Assembly: GCA_019059635.1 (NCBI GenBank)
Contig: JAGVRJ010000006.1
Coordinates: 186,001 to 250,000, forward strand
Length of the DNA stretch: 64,000 bases
Direction: 5' to 3'
Origin: Proales similis
Lineage: Eukaryota > Rotifera > Eurotatoria > Ploima > Proalidae
Positions 55,053-64,000 of the stretch are shown here, piece after piece. How positions within the stretch are numbered: the stretch's first letter is position 1; each line of letters begins with the position of its first letter. The position numbers and the translations under genes were made by a program. The notes beneath the pieces are model-generated. The model saw only the letters and a list, made by a program, of their open reading frames with translations. It was not told the DNA's origin and ran no database searches.

Positions 55053-56088
55053 ATGCTCGATTTGCAGCTTCTATTGACAATCGGAGTCTCATTGAGCTTG
55101 GGTTCAGGTAGCGCATCAGCACCTTAAGTATTATTGAACTTTTCTCATGCCGATTGGAAGTGCGCGGCACAAGGCAGGCGGTTTTTACGAAAGAGCCAGG
55201 GGCTTACGAGTGGCTGAACGGGTGCGAGTCTATTGAAAAAGAGTTGATGGCTTGTACGATGCGATGCCTTTCAGAGGCGTCTTGCTCATTCGTGCTTCGA
55301 AATCAGACCGTGTGTGGCCTGTTTGAGTATTCTCGAAAGGAGAGCGTGGTCGTAGCAGAGCCAGGCCAAGAGCAGTTCCAAATGTGGGTGAAGAGGCAAG
55401 TATTCTAATTAAAGACTGACTGCGTCGACAAATCACGTTTACCATTTAAAGATTTAAAACGGCACAAGACTCTGCATCTCTGCAGACGAGCTGGGAATTC
55501 GACAACAGTCTGAAAGACGCCGTTGGCGACAAGCACTTGTTTGGTGGCCAGCAGTACAGGTTCGTCGCGGACAGGTTCGACCGGCCTGCCAGGGCGATCA
55601 GATTTGAAGAGGGATACTTGCGGGCGCCCGCTGGCAATTACTTCTCTTCGAGTCAGTTTAGCATTTCGTTCTGGTTCAAGCCTTTGGCACACACCACCGT
55701 ATGGGCCAGAGTGTTTGAATTTGGCAACGGCCTGGACAATAAGAACTTCCTGTTCAGCTACTATTCAGGGGAAGGTCTGTGTCCAGGAGTGACTCTGCAC
55801 GAAGCGGCCGACGCAGATATTTGCGTTTCTACTCGAGCCTTGTCAAACGGGGTCTGGTATTTCGCCACGCTCACCGTTCTGGACAAATATATGAAACTCT
55901 ACCTGAACGGCGAGGTCATTTGCGAGCTATTGTTCACGCGCGAATTCAACCTGTCAAGATCGCAGAATTACATCGGACGATCTAGCTGGCCAGGTCAGGC
56001 AGATGCCTGGCTCGAGCTCGACAGCTTTAAAATTTTCAACCGCCTGCTAAACTCGGATGAGATGTTCGATCTGCTGAACGAGTATTAA
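55053..56088 (+). CDS. Secreted PAN/apple-like plus LamG-like (concanavalin-A fold) protein
   Basis: Exons: 55053-55107, 55161-55395, 55452-56088, giving 308 residues. A signal peptide (MLDLQLLLTIGVSLSLGS) comes first. Residues ~25-95 hold a Cys-rich block (GCESIEKELMACTMRCLSEA, then CSFVLRNQTVCGLFEYSR) that resembles a PAN/apple domain. Residues ~115-305 form a LamG/pentraxin-like beta-sandwich: WEFDNSLKDAVGD, FSISFWFKP, ARVFEFGNG, NGVWYFATLTV, MKLYLNGEVICELLF, then NYIGRSSWPG and LDSFKIFNRLLNSDEM. Such combinations bind glycans or proteins outside cells, so a lectin-like recognition role is plausible but inferred. Intron 2 starts with GC (AG|gcaagt), a regular GC-AG intron. An AATAAA follows the stop near 56152. 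The gene lies between receptor 1 and the STAND gene. Confidence 0.75.
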
Positions 56089-56497
56089 ACTTTGTCAAAC
56101 CTGCCCTAGTTCCCCCCTCTTGGACACTGCTTAGTCTATTGAGTTAAATTTAAATAAAAAGCTACACTTCCTTTTCGTAAGGCTTGCGAATTGCCTGGCT
56201 TGAGTCTCTTCTCGCCGCTGTTTCAGTCTTGGCACTTTATCTCATTCGTCTTGTTAGACAAGGATAAAACGTGCACTCGAGCTTATCTAGTCCTCTTTGG
56301 CTTGATCTTGATTTTATTTATTTTTTTTAAAACTGAAATCAGCTGATGAAGATAGGAAACTGCGTCTTATCCTCGACTCCTTGACAACCAGCGTCATGTG
56401 AGAGCGAATTTAAAAAGCTTAGACATTTTCATGTCGGCAATTTGAAAAGAAAATCAACTTTCGTTTTCGAAACTTTGAGCCTAAGAAAGAGGACAAG
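56089..56497. other. Intergenic region upstream of the STAND gene
   Basis: About 410 bp. It has a T/A-rich patch at 56312-56332 and a TTTAAAAAG element at 56410-56418, about 80 nt before the ATG, which could act as a TATA-like box. No gene. Confidence 0.4.
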
Positions 56498-59400
56498 ATG
56501 GCGGGCCAGAGACTCTCGCTTGAAGAAATGCTCCAGAAGCTGGAAGAAGGCAAGCAAGAAGAGGCCAAAGATCCTGTTCTCTCCGAGATCGACCTAACTG
56601 GAATGGAATTGAAGAAAGAAGACTTTGCAGATCTGTGGCAGGCAGCGGAAGGTAATCCGCACCTCGTCAACGTAATCGGCCTGACTGAGGAGGCTCAGGC
56701 CGATTGTGAACATGTAAGCAAACTGGCTGGACTCGTTCACCAAAATCTGCTGAGAGGAAGGTTCGCCAGCGACCTTGAACACGCCATTCTCTGCTATCAT
56801 GGCAGATGCTTAGAATCGAGTGGTGCACTCGAGATAAAGAGCGATTCGCTCAGTGGCGATCAACTTTCAAAGTGCAACGAGATATTAAAGAACTGGACCA
56901 TAGCTGAAGTGATTGACCTGTCCGAGTCCCTCAACTACAGGGGAGTGCTCTACAAGCACAAGAGGCACCGACAAATGGTTCTCGTCTCATGTTTACCTGC
57001 TTTATTAGATACAGCCCATCAGGCCAAAAAGTTTGAGGAGAGCCTATCAGCCAGACTGATCGAAAAGCTGATTGTCGTGCAGACGATCGCAGAGGCCTGT
57101 GCTGAACTTTGCGAAAAGAGTCGCTGGAGCTGCTCGTTCACAGGACTAGGCTTAGCTGCTTGGTACTCGGAGATGGCCTGTCATCACTGCCAGAGCGAGC
57201 TCAACTTCCACGACGTCAAAGCGGTCGTGTTCGATAGCCCTGGCTGTGCAAATACGATCAAAAGGATGGACCAGAACCAAGTGGGAACCGAGGACGAGTG
57301 CGACAATGGCTTGCTCAACATCACAAGTTACATGAGCCGGCCACTTGTGTTCAACTGTCTGAACAATCACATTTCAAATAGCGTGTTCCTGCTTCCCCAG
57401 ATTGATTCAAACTTAAGCAAAGATGAGCAAGACTGGCTCGAAAGAACATTTAATGATTTATTGAATATCGACAAGAACAATGCACTTGTGAAAGGAATGC
57501 TTCTTCTCTTGAACGAAAGTAAAAGCTGCTTTGACTTGGTGCTCAGAGCAATGCTTGCTGCAGAGGCTGGAACTCAAGTAAATGACGATCCATACCAGAT
57601 AAGAGCAACCGGCATGAAGAGAATACGCAGATGGCCCGAGTGTCAGATTGAGTGCACTGTTCGGCTTGAGAAAGTGAAAAGCCAAGTAAGTTCGTCGCTG
57701 ATTGAAGCCGCAGTTCGCGAAATACCTTATAAATTCCTTACGGATCTGAGTATTCGAATTCTTGGAAAGGTTTCTGCAAGCCAAATCGTCCAAGCGGCTA
57801 ATGATTGGCGCAAAAATGGGATCGGAAGTCTAGTCTCTTTTATATACGCTCTTCTTTGCGGCCATGTAAACACGACCGCATTTGAATATGTAGACAAAAA
57901 CTGGGACCAATGCTTGCGAAGCAACAAACAAATCAAAAAAGAATTTTCCCTCATTGACGCGCCTCTGTTTGAATCCAAAGACCAGTCAATCGAACGGACA
58001 GACAAAAACAGGTTGCCTGAATTCCAACTATTCATTAAACTGGAAGACATCGACTGGAGTCGCCAGCCCAAGTTCACTCATCAGAACTTTGTCTACGCAG
58101 ATTACGCACTGGAGCTTCTGTTCGACTGTCATACAGATGTGTTCAAGCGAGGAAGTCTGTTCAGCAAATCGAACTTGGTTCACTTGGAGCTGGCCAAGTT
58201 GAAGACGCATTATCGCCTTGAGAACGATGGCACCAGGTTTTACTTCACTTCCGACAAGTGGTCGATTCCAAGGCTGCAGGCATTCATCGATCACTTGAGA
58301 ACCATCGAGCCCAGCTTGTTGGATAAGCTTCACGAGGCCAAGAACTGGACTCCAGCCGAAGGCCAGGAAATCCCAAGCGATCTGCCCACTCAGCAGGACT
58401 TTATCTTCGAACGAACAAGGGCCCTTGAAGATCTGGCGCAAAAGCTGTTTCCGATAACTGGCGAGCAGAATAAAATCGTCGCTGTGCAAGGCCCACCCGG
58501 GGCAGGCAAGAGCACTATTGCCCTGCAGATGGCATACAAGAAATCAAACGAATGGACGGGCAGATGGATAAAATGCGACACAGTCGGCAACTTTAAGAGC
58601 GACGCCGCCAAGATTCTCTCTGAAAAGGAAGACAAAATGGTTAACGAGTAAAGTATTTTACTCGTTAACCATTTTGTTAACCATTCATTTACCTAAAGTA
58701 TTTCTTCGAAGAATTCAAAAGAGCAAAACGAGTCGCCGAAATGGCTCGCCACAAAATAAATGCGAAAAAAGAACAGAAGTTCCTGATTGTATTCGACAAC
58801 GTTGAAGAAGATACAGTCGACCTGGTTCGAACATTCATCAATCTGATCGACTCGCATGTGAAGGTGATCATGACCACGAGGAACATTGAGGAGATGGCGA
58901 GAGGAAAAGAGTTCAATTTGAAAAACCCGATTCGCTTTGATCGAATTACATCGTACTCAAGGCACATACTCGAGTTGAACTATTTTAATCAAGAAGAGGC
59001 TCAGCGATATTTGAAGGAGAGTTTAGAGTATGAAGAAGAAGCGGTGGAGGCATTCGTGCACCAAATCAAATATCCAACTCCACTAAACCTGAACCGAATT
59101 ATTTTTATTCTCGAGAAGTGGCGATACTCGAGCCACGAGCTGAAGGATTTGAAATTACAGCAAATTCTCAATTCGGATGAAGTTTGGGCTAAATACGTGC
59201 ATGAGGAGAGCAAGAATCTGGTTGCGATAATTGTGCAGATGAGCGGCAACAATTTGGAGTTGGAAGTGATGAAGCTTCTCTACGAAAAACTGTGCGGGAC
59301 TAAGTCCAGCGGCGAGGCCGAGTTCAGAAAAGAACTCGAGGCCCTTTTAGCCATCAAGGTGTTGAAGGTTTATGATCGAGACACCTTCACGATTCACTCG

Positions 59401-59967
59401 GAGGATCAAAATGTCCTTGAAAAGGAGTTGAAGAAAACGAGTCAGTTTAAGTTGAAGAATTGCCTCTGGACATTGATGAACGATTTGAAGAATATCAGCC
59501 AACTAAATGAGCAAGAAAAGTATACATGGAGCAGAAAACTGGAGCCACATGTGCTGAAAATGCTCAATTCACTCAAGAAAGGAGGCGTCAGAAATTCAAC
59601 AATCGACGACACTTTGGAATATGTGCGAAAATTGCTGGTTGCAACGGCCAACTACCAGGCGGTGTTGATCTGCGACACTGAAATGCACGAAAAATCACTT
59701 GCCGCTCACGGGGAGAAAAATCATGTCGTGGCAGAGAGTTACCACAACCTGGGGATGGCATATTCTGAAATTGGAAAACATCGACAGGCGCAGATAATGA
59801 AAGAAAAAGCGCGCGAAATAAAACTCGCTCTCTTGGGAAAGGACCATGCCGACGTAGCTGACATCAACTACAGCCTCGCAATCACATATGGGCAAATGGC
59901 AAATCATAAAAAAGCACAGCAAATGAAACGTGAGGCTGACGCAATTCGAAATCGACTCTCTAAATGA
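56498..59967 (+). CDS. NLR-like STAND NTPase: degenerate lipase-like domain, NB-ARC, TPR
   Basis: Exons: 56498-58639 and 58699-59967, with a 59-nt GT-AG intron in phase 0, giving 1,136 residues. Residues ~130-350 resemble a class of alpha/beta-hydrolase (lipase-3-like) domains found in animal STAND proteins: SFTGLGLAAWYSEM at the nucleophile elbow (~211-224), VKAVVFDSPGCANT and LLNITSYMSRP. The elbow lacks the catalytic Ser (GLGLA instead of GxSxG). The NB-ARC has Walker A GPPGAGKST (~666), Walker B FLIVFDNVEE, sensor VIMTTRN and a PTPLNL motif. A winged-helix-like region follows. Two TPRs of kinesin-light-chain type close the protein (HNLGMAYSEIGKHRQA and YSLAITYGQMANHKKA). STAND proteins oligomerise on ligand sensing, usually in defence or cell-death signalling; the role here is inferred. 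Without the intron the frame would stop at TAA 58649-58651. Confidence 0.85.
58632..58677. other. Perfect 21-bp hairpin across the 5' splice site of the STAND gene intron
   Basis: Arms 58632-58652 and 58657-58677 are perfect reverse complements (21 of 21 pairs) around a 4-nt loop (gtat). The left arm contains the last 8 exon bases and the GT donor at 58640-58641. A second partial copy of the right arm (gttaaccatt, 58676-58685) follows. TAAAGTATTT occurs at 58649-58658 and again at 58694-58703, flanking the duplicated material. Confidence 0.9.
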
Positions 59968-60799
59968 TTGAACAAATTTCGCCTTTGCTGCTTATTGACA
60001 ATTTCGTCTTGGCCTATAACTGAGCGCCTTATTCTCGCCGTCTCTTCTATTTTCCTTAGATCGGTAAATTCAGTAAAAGCACATCAAAGTCGAGTCTTTG
60101 TTAATCAGCCCTACTTCCCATTTGTGTTCTTGTTGATTGCTAATTTGGGCTGAAATAAGCGGTCTTCACCGGCGAGTAGACCAAGTCTCTTGGCAATCAA
60201 ACAATCCGCTCAAGCCAGTGTCTTAAAAGATCAGTAAACCCATAGCCAGTTTAAAAGGTTCGTCAAATTGGGCCTTTTCAATTTTTCCACTTGAGCTCTT
60301 CGACTCTTTGATTTTGGTTGGTCTCGGTGCAATAGTTCAAAATAAGTCGAGTCAATGCTGGAGTCTCCATCTTCAGGGCTTTGCCTCCCGCGGTCTCTCT
60401 CTATCTTGGGCGTTGACTGCCTCAATATTTCATGTTTGACGCACGCGATTGTCGATAGAGTCGTCCTAAGAGCTAAGCATGTCTTTTTCGCGTCATGTTC
60501 CCATATACCTTACTGAGGAGACCTTAAAAAATTATCCGGCTCAAGTCCGGTCTGCGGTAATTAAAAGCGGCGTGAAGCATTCAATTGCAGCATAATAGGA
60601 TAAAACGAAGCACATTTTCTTAATTGTAATTGAAAAGGAACGCCGTATTTAATGTGATTACCAGTCGTCAACTCACATGCAAATCTACTTTTCACCGATC
60701 TTTCAACTTTTCCAGTTGCAGTTGTAAACTGAGCGAGAGAGAGATAGAGGGTTCAGATCGAAAGAATTTCATTAAAAAAAGGGAGTAGCAAAGCCGGAA
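59968..60799. other. Intergenic region between the STAND gene and receptor 2
   Basis: An 832 bp region with no ORF of note and a short GA tract near 60731-60747. I found no trace of another receptor copy. Confidence 0.4.
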
Positions 60800-62042
60800 A
60801 TGAGCACCAACTCAACAGACGTCAACTCAACCGAGTCCAACTCTTCAAATTGGAGACAGTTCGATTATGAAATGATCGCGCCCTCGTTTGGCTACTTGAT
60901 CATCTTGATATTCGGATCGTTTGGTACACTCAGCCAACTCGGTGTGCATCCCATCCTCAACTAATCTGTTTTCAAATCGAAGGCAACGGAATGACGATTG
61001 CGAGCACGCTCTGGTTCGACTCGTTGCGCCGGAATCCGACTTATCTGGTGATCATGAATCAGGCCATAGCGGATCTGTTAATTTGCTTGATCGTTCCCAC
61101 TAGATGGATCGTCGGTAATAAAAACACCAAAGAGTGTCTCTTGTCTGTGCATTCGTTCTCTTATTATCTCACTCGATTCAGTGTTGTTTGTCGGAGGACA
61201 GTTCTTGATTGACAATCAGCTCCTATGCCACGTGGTTGCCATCTCCAATGTAGTCTTGCCCATAGTCACTCTTCTTTCGATGAGTTTGTTGGCCATCAAT
61301 CGGTGAGACATTCGCCATTTTCGTCCGATTTCAATCTCAAATCACGTGCTTCGTGCTCAAGCTACATGTCAATCATTCATTCGCAAAGATACAAACACTG
61401 GTTCACCATCAACAAGACGGTCGCCTATTGCATTGCTGTGTGGGCAGCCTCATTTCTTCTAGAGGCGTTCAACTACACAGGTAAGCAACAGTTTGTTTTT
61501 CAATTGATCGCAGACAATTTCAATCGAGATAAGAAGTGGGAGGCCGCGTCTACGACCGCAAGATAAGATCCTGCTTTTATGACCGGACCAAGATTCTCTA
61601 CATGATGATCTTGTCAATCGGCTGCGTTGGCTTGCCCTGTCTCATAATATCATCCAGTTATCTCAAGATCTACTTTTTTGTGCGAAAGCGCAAGAGAAGC
61701 GTTCAGCAGCAGCAGCAGTCGCAGTCTAAAGCTCAGAAGGACTCGCTGGCCTTGGCCAAGTCTCTGTTTGTCATCTTTTTCGTGTACTGCGTCTGCTGGC
61801 TGCCCGTGGGCACCGTGTTCATCATCGATCCTCTGTTCAATTTGCCCTATTGGATGTTCATTTACACTGGCCTGCTAGTCTACTTCAACTCGGCAATCAA
61901 CCCCCTGATCTACGCGCTGACCAATCCAACCTTTAGCGAGGCCTACATGTTCTGTGTGAAAAAGCTCTCCTGCTCGCTTGTTTTCAACAACTTTGAACCG
62001 AAACGGCTAGAGGGACGCAGAGACCAAACAACCCAGTATTGA
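60800..62042 (+). CDS. Rhodopsin-class GPCR 2 of the paralogous cluster
   Basis: Exons: 60800-60923, 60983-61114, 61182-61302, 61362-61480, 61537-62042, giving 333 residues with the same intron positions and phases as the receptor at 53476. The N-terminus is the same Asn/Ser-rich type. TM1 includes GNGMTIASTLW, TM2 MNQAIADLLICLIVP, and TM3 ends NRYMSIIHS. ECL2 has RSCFYDR. ICL3 is basic and Gln-rich (VQQQQQSQSKAQKD). TM6 is CWLPVGT and TM7 NPLIYALTNP. The ECL2 side is one residue shorter than in receptor 1 (VGGRVYD vs DFGGRVYE). An AATAAA signal is near 62127. The ligand is unknown. Exon 1 to exon 2, including the intron, is identical to receptor 3 over 257 bp. Confidence 0.87.
60808..61064. 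repeat. 257-bp identical tract shared with receptor 3 (copy A)
   Basis: It covers most of exon 1, all of intron 1 and the first 82 bases of exon 2 of receptor 2, and is identical to 62647-62903 base for base. Identity stops abruptly at AGGC in TM2. Confidence 0.9.
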
Positions 62043-62638
62043 ACAATTAATGGCAACACTGGTTTCCACTTTGAGCTATGAGCTGGCTTCTTGTATCCTT
62101 TTAGAAGGTTGGTGCTCTAGAAAGACGAAATAAATATCCAAATGAACATTGTTTGTTTCTTATTGATTCGTTCCTTTCGCTGCTTGAAGCACAAAGGAGG
62201 ACAAGGCCGAAAAACAATAATAAATGCCTTCTCTTGTCTTAGGTGTTTAAATTCAGGGAGTAAAAATCTTTCCAAACCTCCGCTTATCCAGTTCAAGTTT
62301 TATAAAGATCAACCTCAAAGGTGCTTTTAACAAGTCTAATATTTCTCGTGTCTCTCGTGACGGCATGCGAACGAAGTCAACTGAAATGTTTGTTTCATAA
62401 ACTGAAGACGAAATAGAAAATCCCCGTGGGCGAGCAGTAAGTAGCAAACTTTGATTGGGCAAGAACCGAAGATCGCAGCATCTTACCAGAGTCGACTAAT
62501 CGATTGCCATTTTAAAAAGAGGAAAATTAGTTTGAATGAGCCAATAAGCTCTTCTTCCAATTAACGTTAAAATCGATTTCCTCCACTTTAAAGCTGTCAA
62601 ACCGAAACACTTTCATTTAGGAAGCAACCAAACCAGAA
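62043..62638. other. Intergenic region between receptors 2 and 3
   Basis: A 596 bp region with the receptor-2 3' UTR and the receptor-3 promoter. It differs from the sequence upstream of receptor 2, so the near-identity of the two genes does not extend upstream of the ATG. Confidence 0.5.
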
Positions 62639-63862
62639 ATGAGCAACAACTCAACAGACGTCAACTCAACCGAGTCCAACTCTTCAAATTGGAGACAGTT
62701 CGATTATGAAATGATCGCGCCCTCGTTTGGCTACTTGATCATCTTGATATTCGGATCGTTTGGTACACTCAGCCAACTCGGTGTGCATCCCATCCTCAAC
62801 TAATCTGTTTTCAAATCGAAGGCAACGGAATGACGATTGCGAGCACGCTCTGGTTCGACTCGTTGCGCCGGAATCCGACTTATCTGGTGATCATGAATCA
62901 GGCGGTCGGGGATCTGCTGGCTAGCTTGTTGGTTCCAGCCTCATGGATTTTTGGTAAAGACAAAAGGCTATGATCTGTCTACTCGTTCACTTATTTAACT
63001 CAATCCAGTCCAGTTTGAGGGAGCACAGTTCCTGCTTGATCTCGACTTCTTGTGCAAGGGTGTTGCCTCCAGCAATTTCGTCTTCTCCGCAGTCTCTCTA
63101 ATCTCGATGAGTTTGCTTGCTTTGAATCGGTGAGTGTCGTTTGATCTCATGTTTGCGCTCTATTAACTCTGACGACTTGTTGCTCGTGTCCAAGTTTATT
63201 GGCCATCGTTCACTCGTCGAGCTTTAAGCGCTGGTTCACAATAAATAAGACGGTTATCTATTGCATCGCAACTTGGATTGCTGCATTTCTGCTTGACGCT
63301 ATCAGCTTCACAGGTGAGAGCGCATCTCAATAGAACAGTTGAAATAGGAATCGATCGATTGTCTTTAGACTTCGGAGGCCGAATCTACGATCCAAACATG
63401 CGATCCTGCTTTTTTGAGAGAGAAAAACAGAGCTACGTGATCTTAATGGTGACCTGCTGCATTGGCTTGCCTTGTCTCGTCATAGTCGCCTGCTATGTCA
63501 GGATCTTTTTTTTTGTGCGAGAGAGCAAAACGCGAGTGCAGTCGAACTGTCAAAAAGAGTTGTTGACCTTGGCCAAGTCTTTGTTCGTCATCTTTTTCGG
63601 CTACTGCATGTGTTGGCTGCCTGTGGGCACTGTGTTCCTCATTGACTATCTGATCGCCTTGCCCTCTTGGATGTTCCTTTACAGCCGACTGCTTGCCTAT
63701 GCCAACTCGGCCATCAATCCCTTGGTCTATTCCCTGACTAATCTGAGCTTGCGCGAGGCCTACAAGTTTTCTCTCCAAAAGCTCTCCTGCTCGCTTGTTT
63801 TCAAGCACTTGCAAGCAAATCGTTTAGAGAGCCGAAGAGAGCCGCACGCAATCTTTTCCTGA
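62639..63862 (+). CDS. Rhodopsin-class GPCR 3 of the paralogous cluster
   Basis: Exons: 62639-62762, 62822-62953, 63009-63129, 63195-63313, 63369-63862, giving 329 residues. Layout and motifs match the two receptors to the left: TM2 MNQAVGDLLASLLVP, a TM3 Cys (FLCKGVASSN), ECL2 RSCFFEREK, TM6 CWLPVGT and TM7 NPLVYSLTNL. The TM3 motif is NRLLAIVHS, so the usual aromatic residue of NRY is Leu. ICL3 is shorter and lacks the poly-Gln segment. AATAAA lies near 63942. The coding frame is intact, so it is likely functional; altered G-protein coupling is possible but unproven. Confidence 0.86.
62647..62903. repeat. 257-bp identical tract shared with receptor 2 (copy B)
   Basis: The partner of 60808-61064. 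The same tract in receptor 1 (about 53484-53740) is similar but has many differences, including in the intron. Confidence 0.9.
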
Positions 63863-64000
63863 TTAACTGCCGCCCGCAGCTGACTGGCCGCCTCAAAACG
63901 GCTTCTTGTTTATCTCTTTGGCCGGTTCCTCCAGAAACCAAGAATAAATATTCAATCAGACTTTTCATTCTGTTTTGGTGACAGACAAAATCAACGAAGC

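Noticed and set aside
58640-58740. Apparent stop and restart splitting the STAND gene into two ORFs (pseudogene or frameshift)
   Set aside because: A phase-0 GT-AG intron (58640-58698, 59 nt, normal for this genome) restores one frame and joins Walker A to Walker B at the expected spacing, so the gene is intact.
1-64000. CRISPR arrays, insertion sequences, tRNA or rRNA genes
   Set aside because: No spaced repeat array, transposase, terminal inverted repeats with target duplications, or cloverleaf was recognised by eye. A dedicated tRNA search was not possible here.

Overview
The window is nuclear DNA from an animal with a compact genome. Every protein family that can be recognised is metazoan: cytoplasmic dynein, Elongin C, the p66 subunit of NuRD, a nicotinic-type receptor, a dopamine beta-hydroxylase-like enzyme, rhodopsin-class receptors and a Ly6 protein. 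About 21 genes occupy 64 kb. Introns are mostly 46-105 nt with GT-AG ends, and one has a GC-AG end. All three standard stop codons are used. Base composition is moderate, and (CT)n/(GA)n and (TG)n tracts are common between genes. MYCBPAP and ERICH2-like genes suggest an animal with motile cilia or flagellated sperm. I cannot name the phylum; a small-bodied spiralian such as a gnathiferan is only a guess. Exon structures were assembled by hand from reading frame, splice-site consensus and family similarity.

Left part (1-22 kb): the 5' two-thirds of cytoplasmic dynein heavy chain on the minus strand; a short ORP10/11-like PH protein that lacks its lipid-transfer domain; a ZAD-like/C2H2 zinc-finger gene; a candidate small membrane protein; the GATAD2/p66 repressor; Elongin C; DHRS1; and an ERICH2-like gene.

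Middle (22-53 kb): a complete 19-exon MYCBPAP gene lies next to a 4.6 kb tandem duplicate of itself. The duplicate has lost the last exon and ends in a new chimeric tail. Then come TENT5 (FAM46) with a long low-complexity tail; a membrane-anchored copine-domain gene whose first intron appears to contain a whole MOXD1-like gene on the opposite strand; an FkbM-type methyltransferase; a nicotinic-type channel subunit; a GPI-anchored Ly6 protein; and a 14-exon phospholipase D.

Right part (53-64 kb): three paralogous rhodopsin-class receptors with the same five-exon layout are interrupted by two genes of plausible recognition or defence function. One encodes a secreted PAN/LamG-like protein. The other encodes a STAND (NB-ARC) NTPase with an N-terminal lipase-like domain whose nucleophile elbow is degenerate, plus C-terminal TPRs. 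The single intron of the STAND gene carries a perfect 21-bp hairpin spanning its 5' splice site. The first two exons and first intron of two of the receptors are identical over 257 bp, although the rest has diverged, which points to gene conversion. These right-hand features and the MYCBPAP duplication are the most unusual parts of the window.
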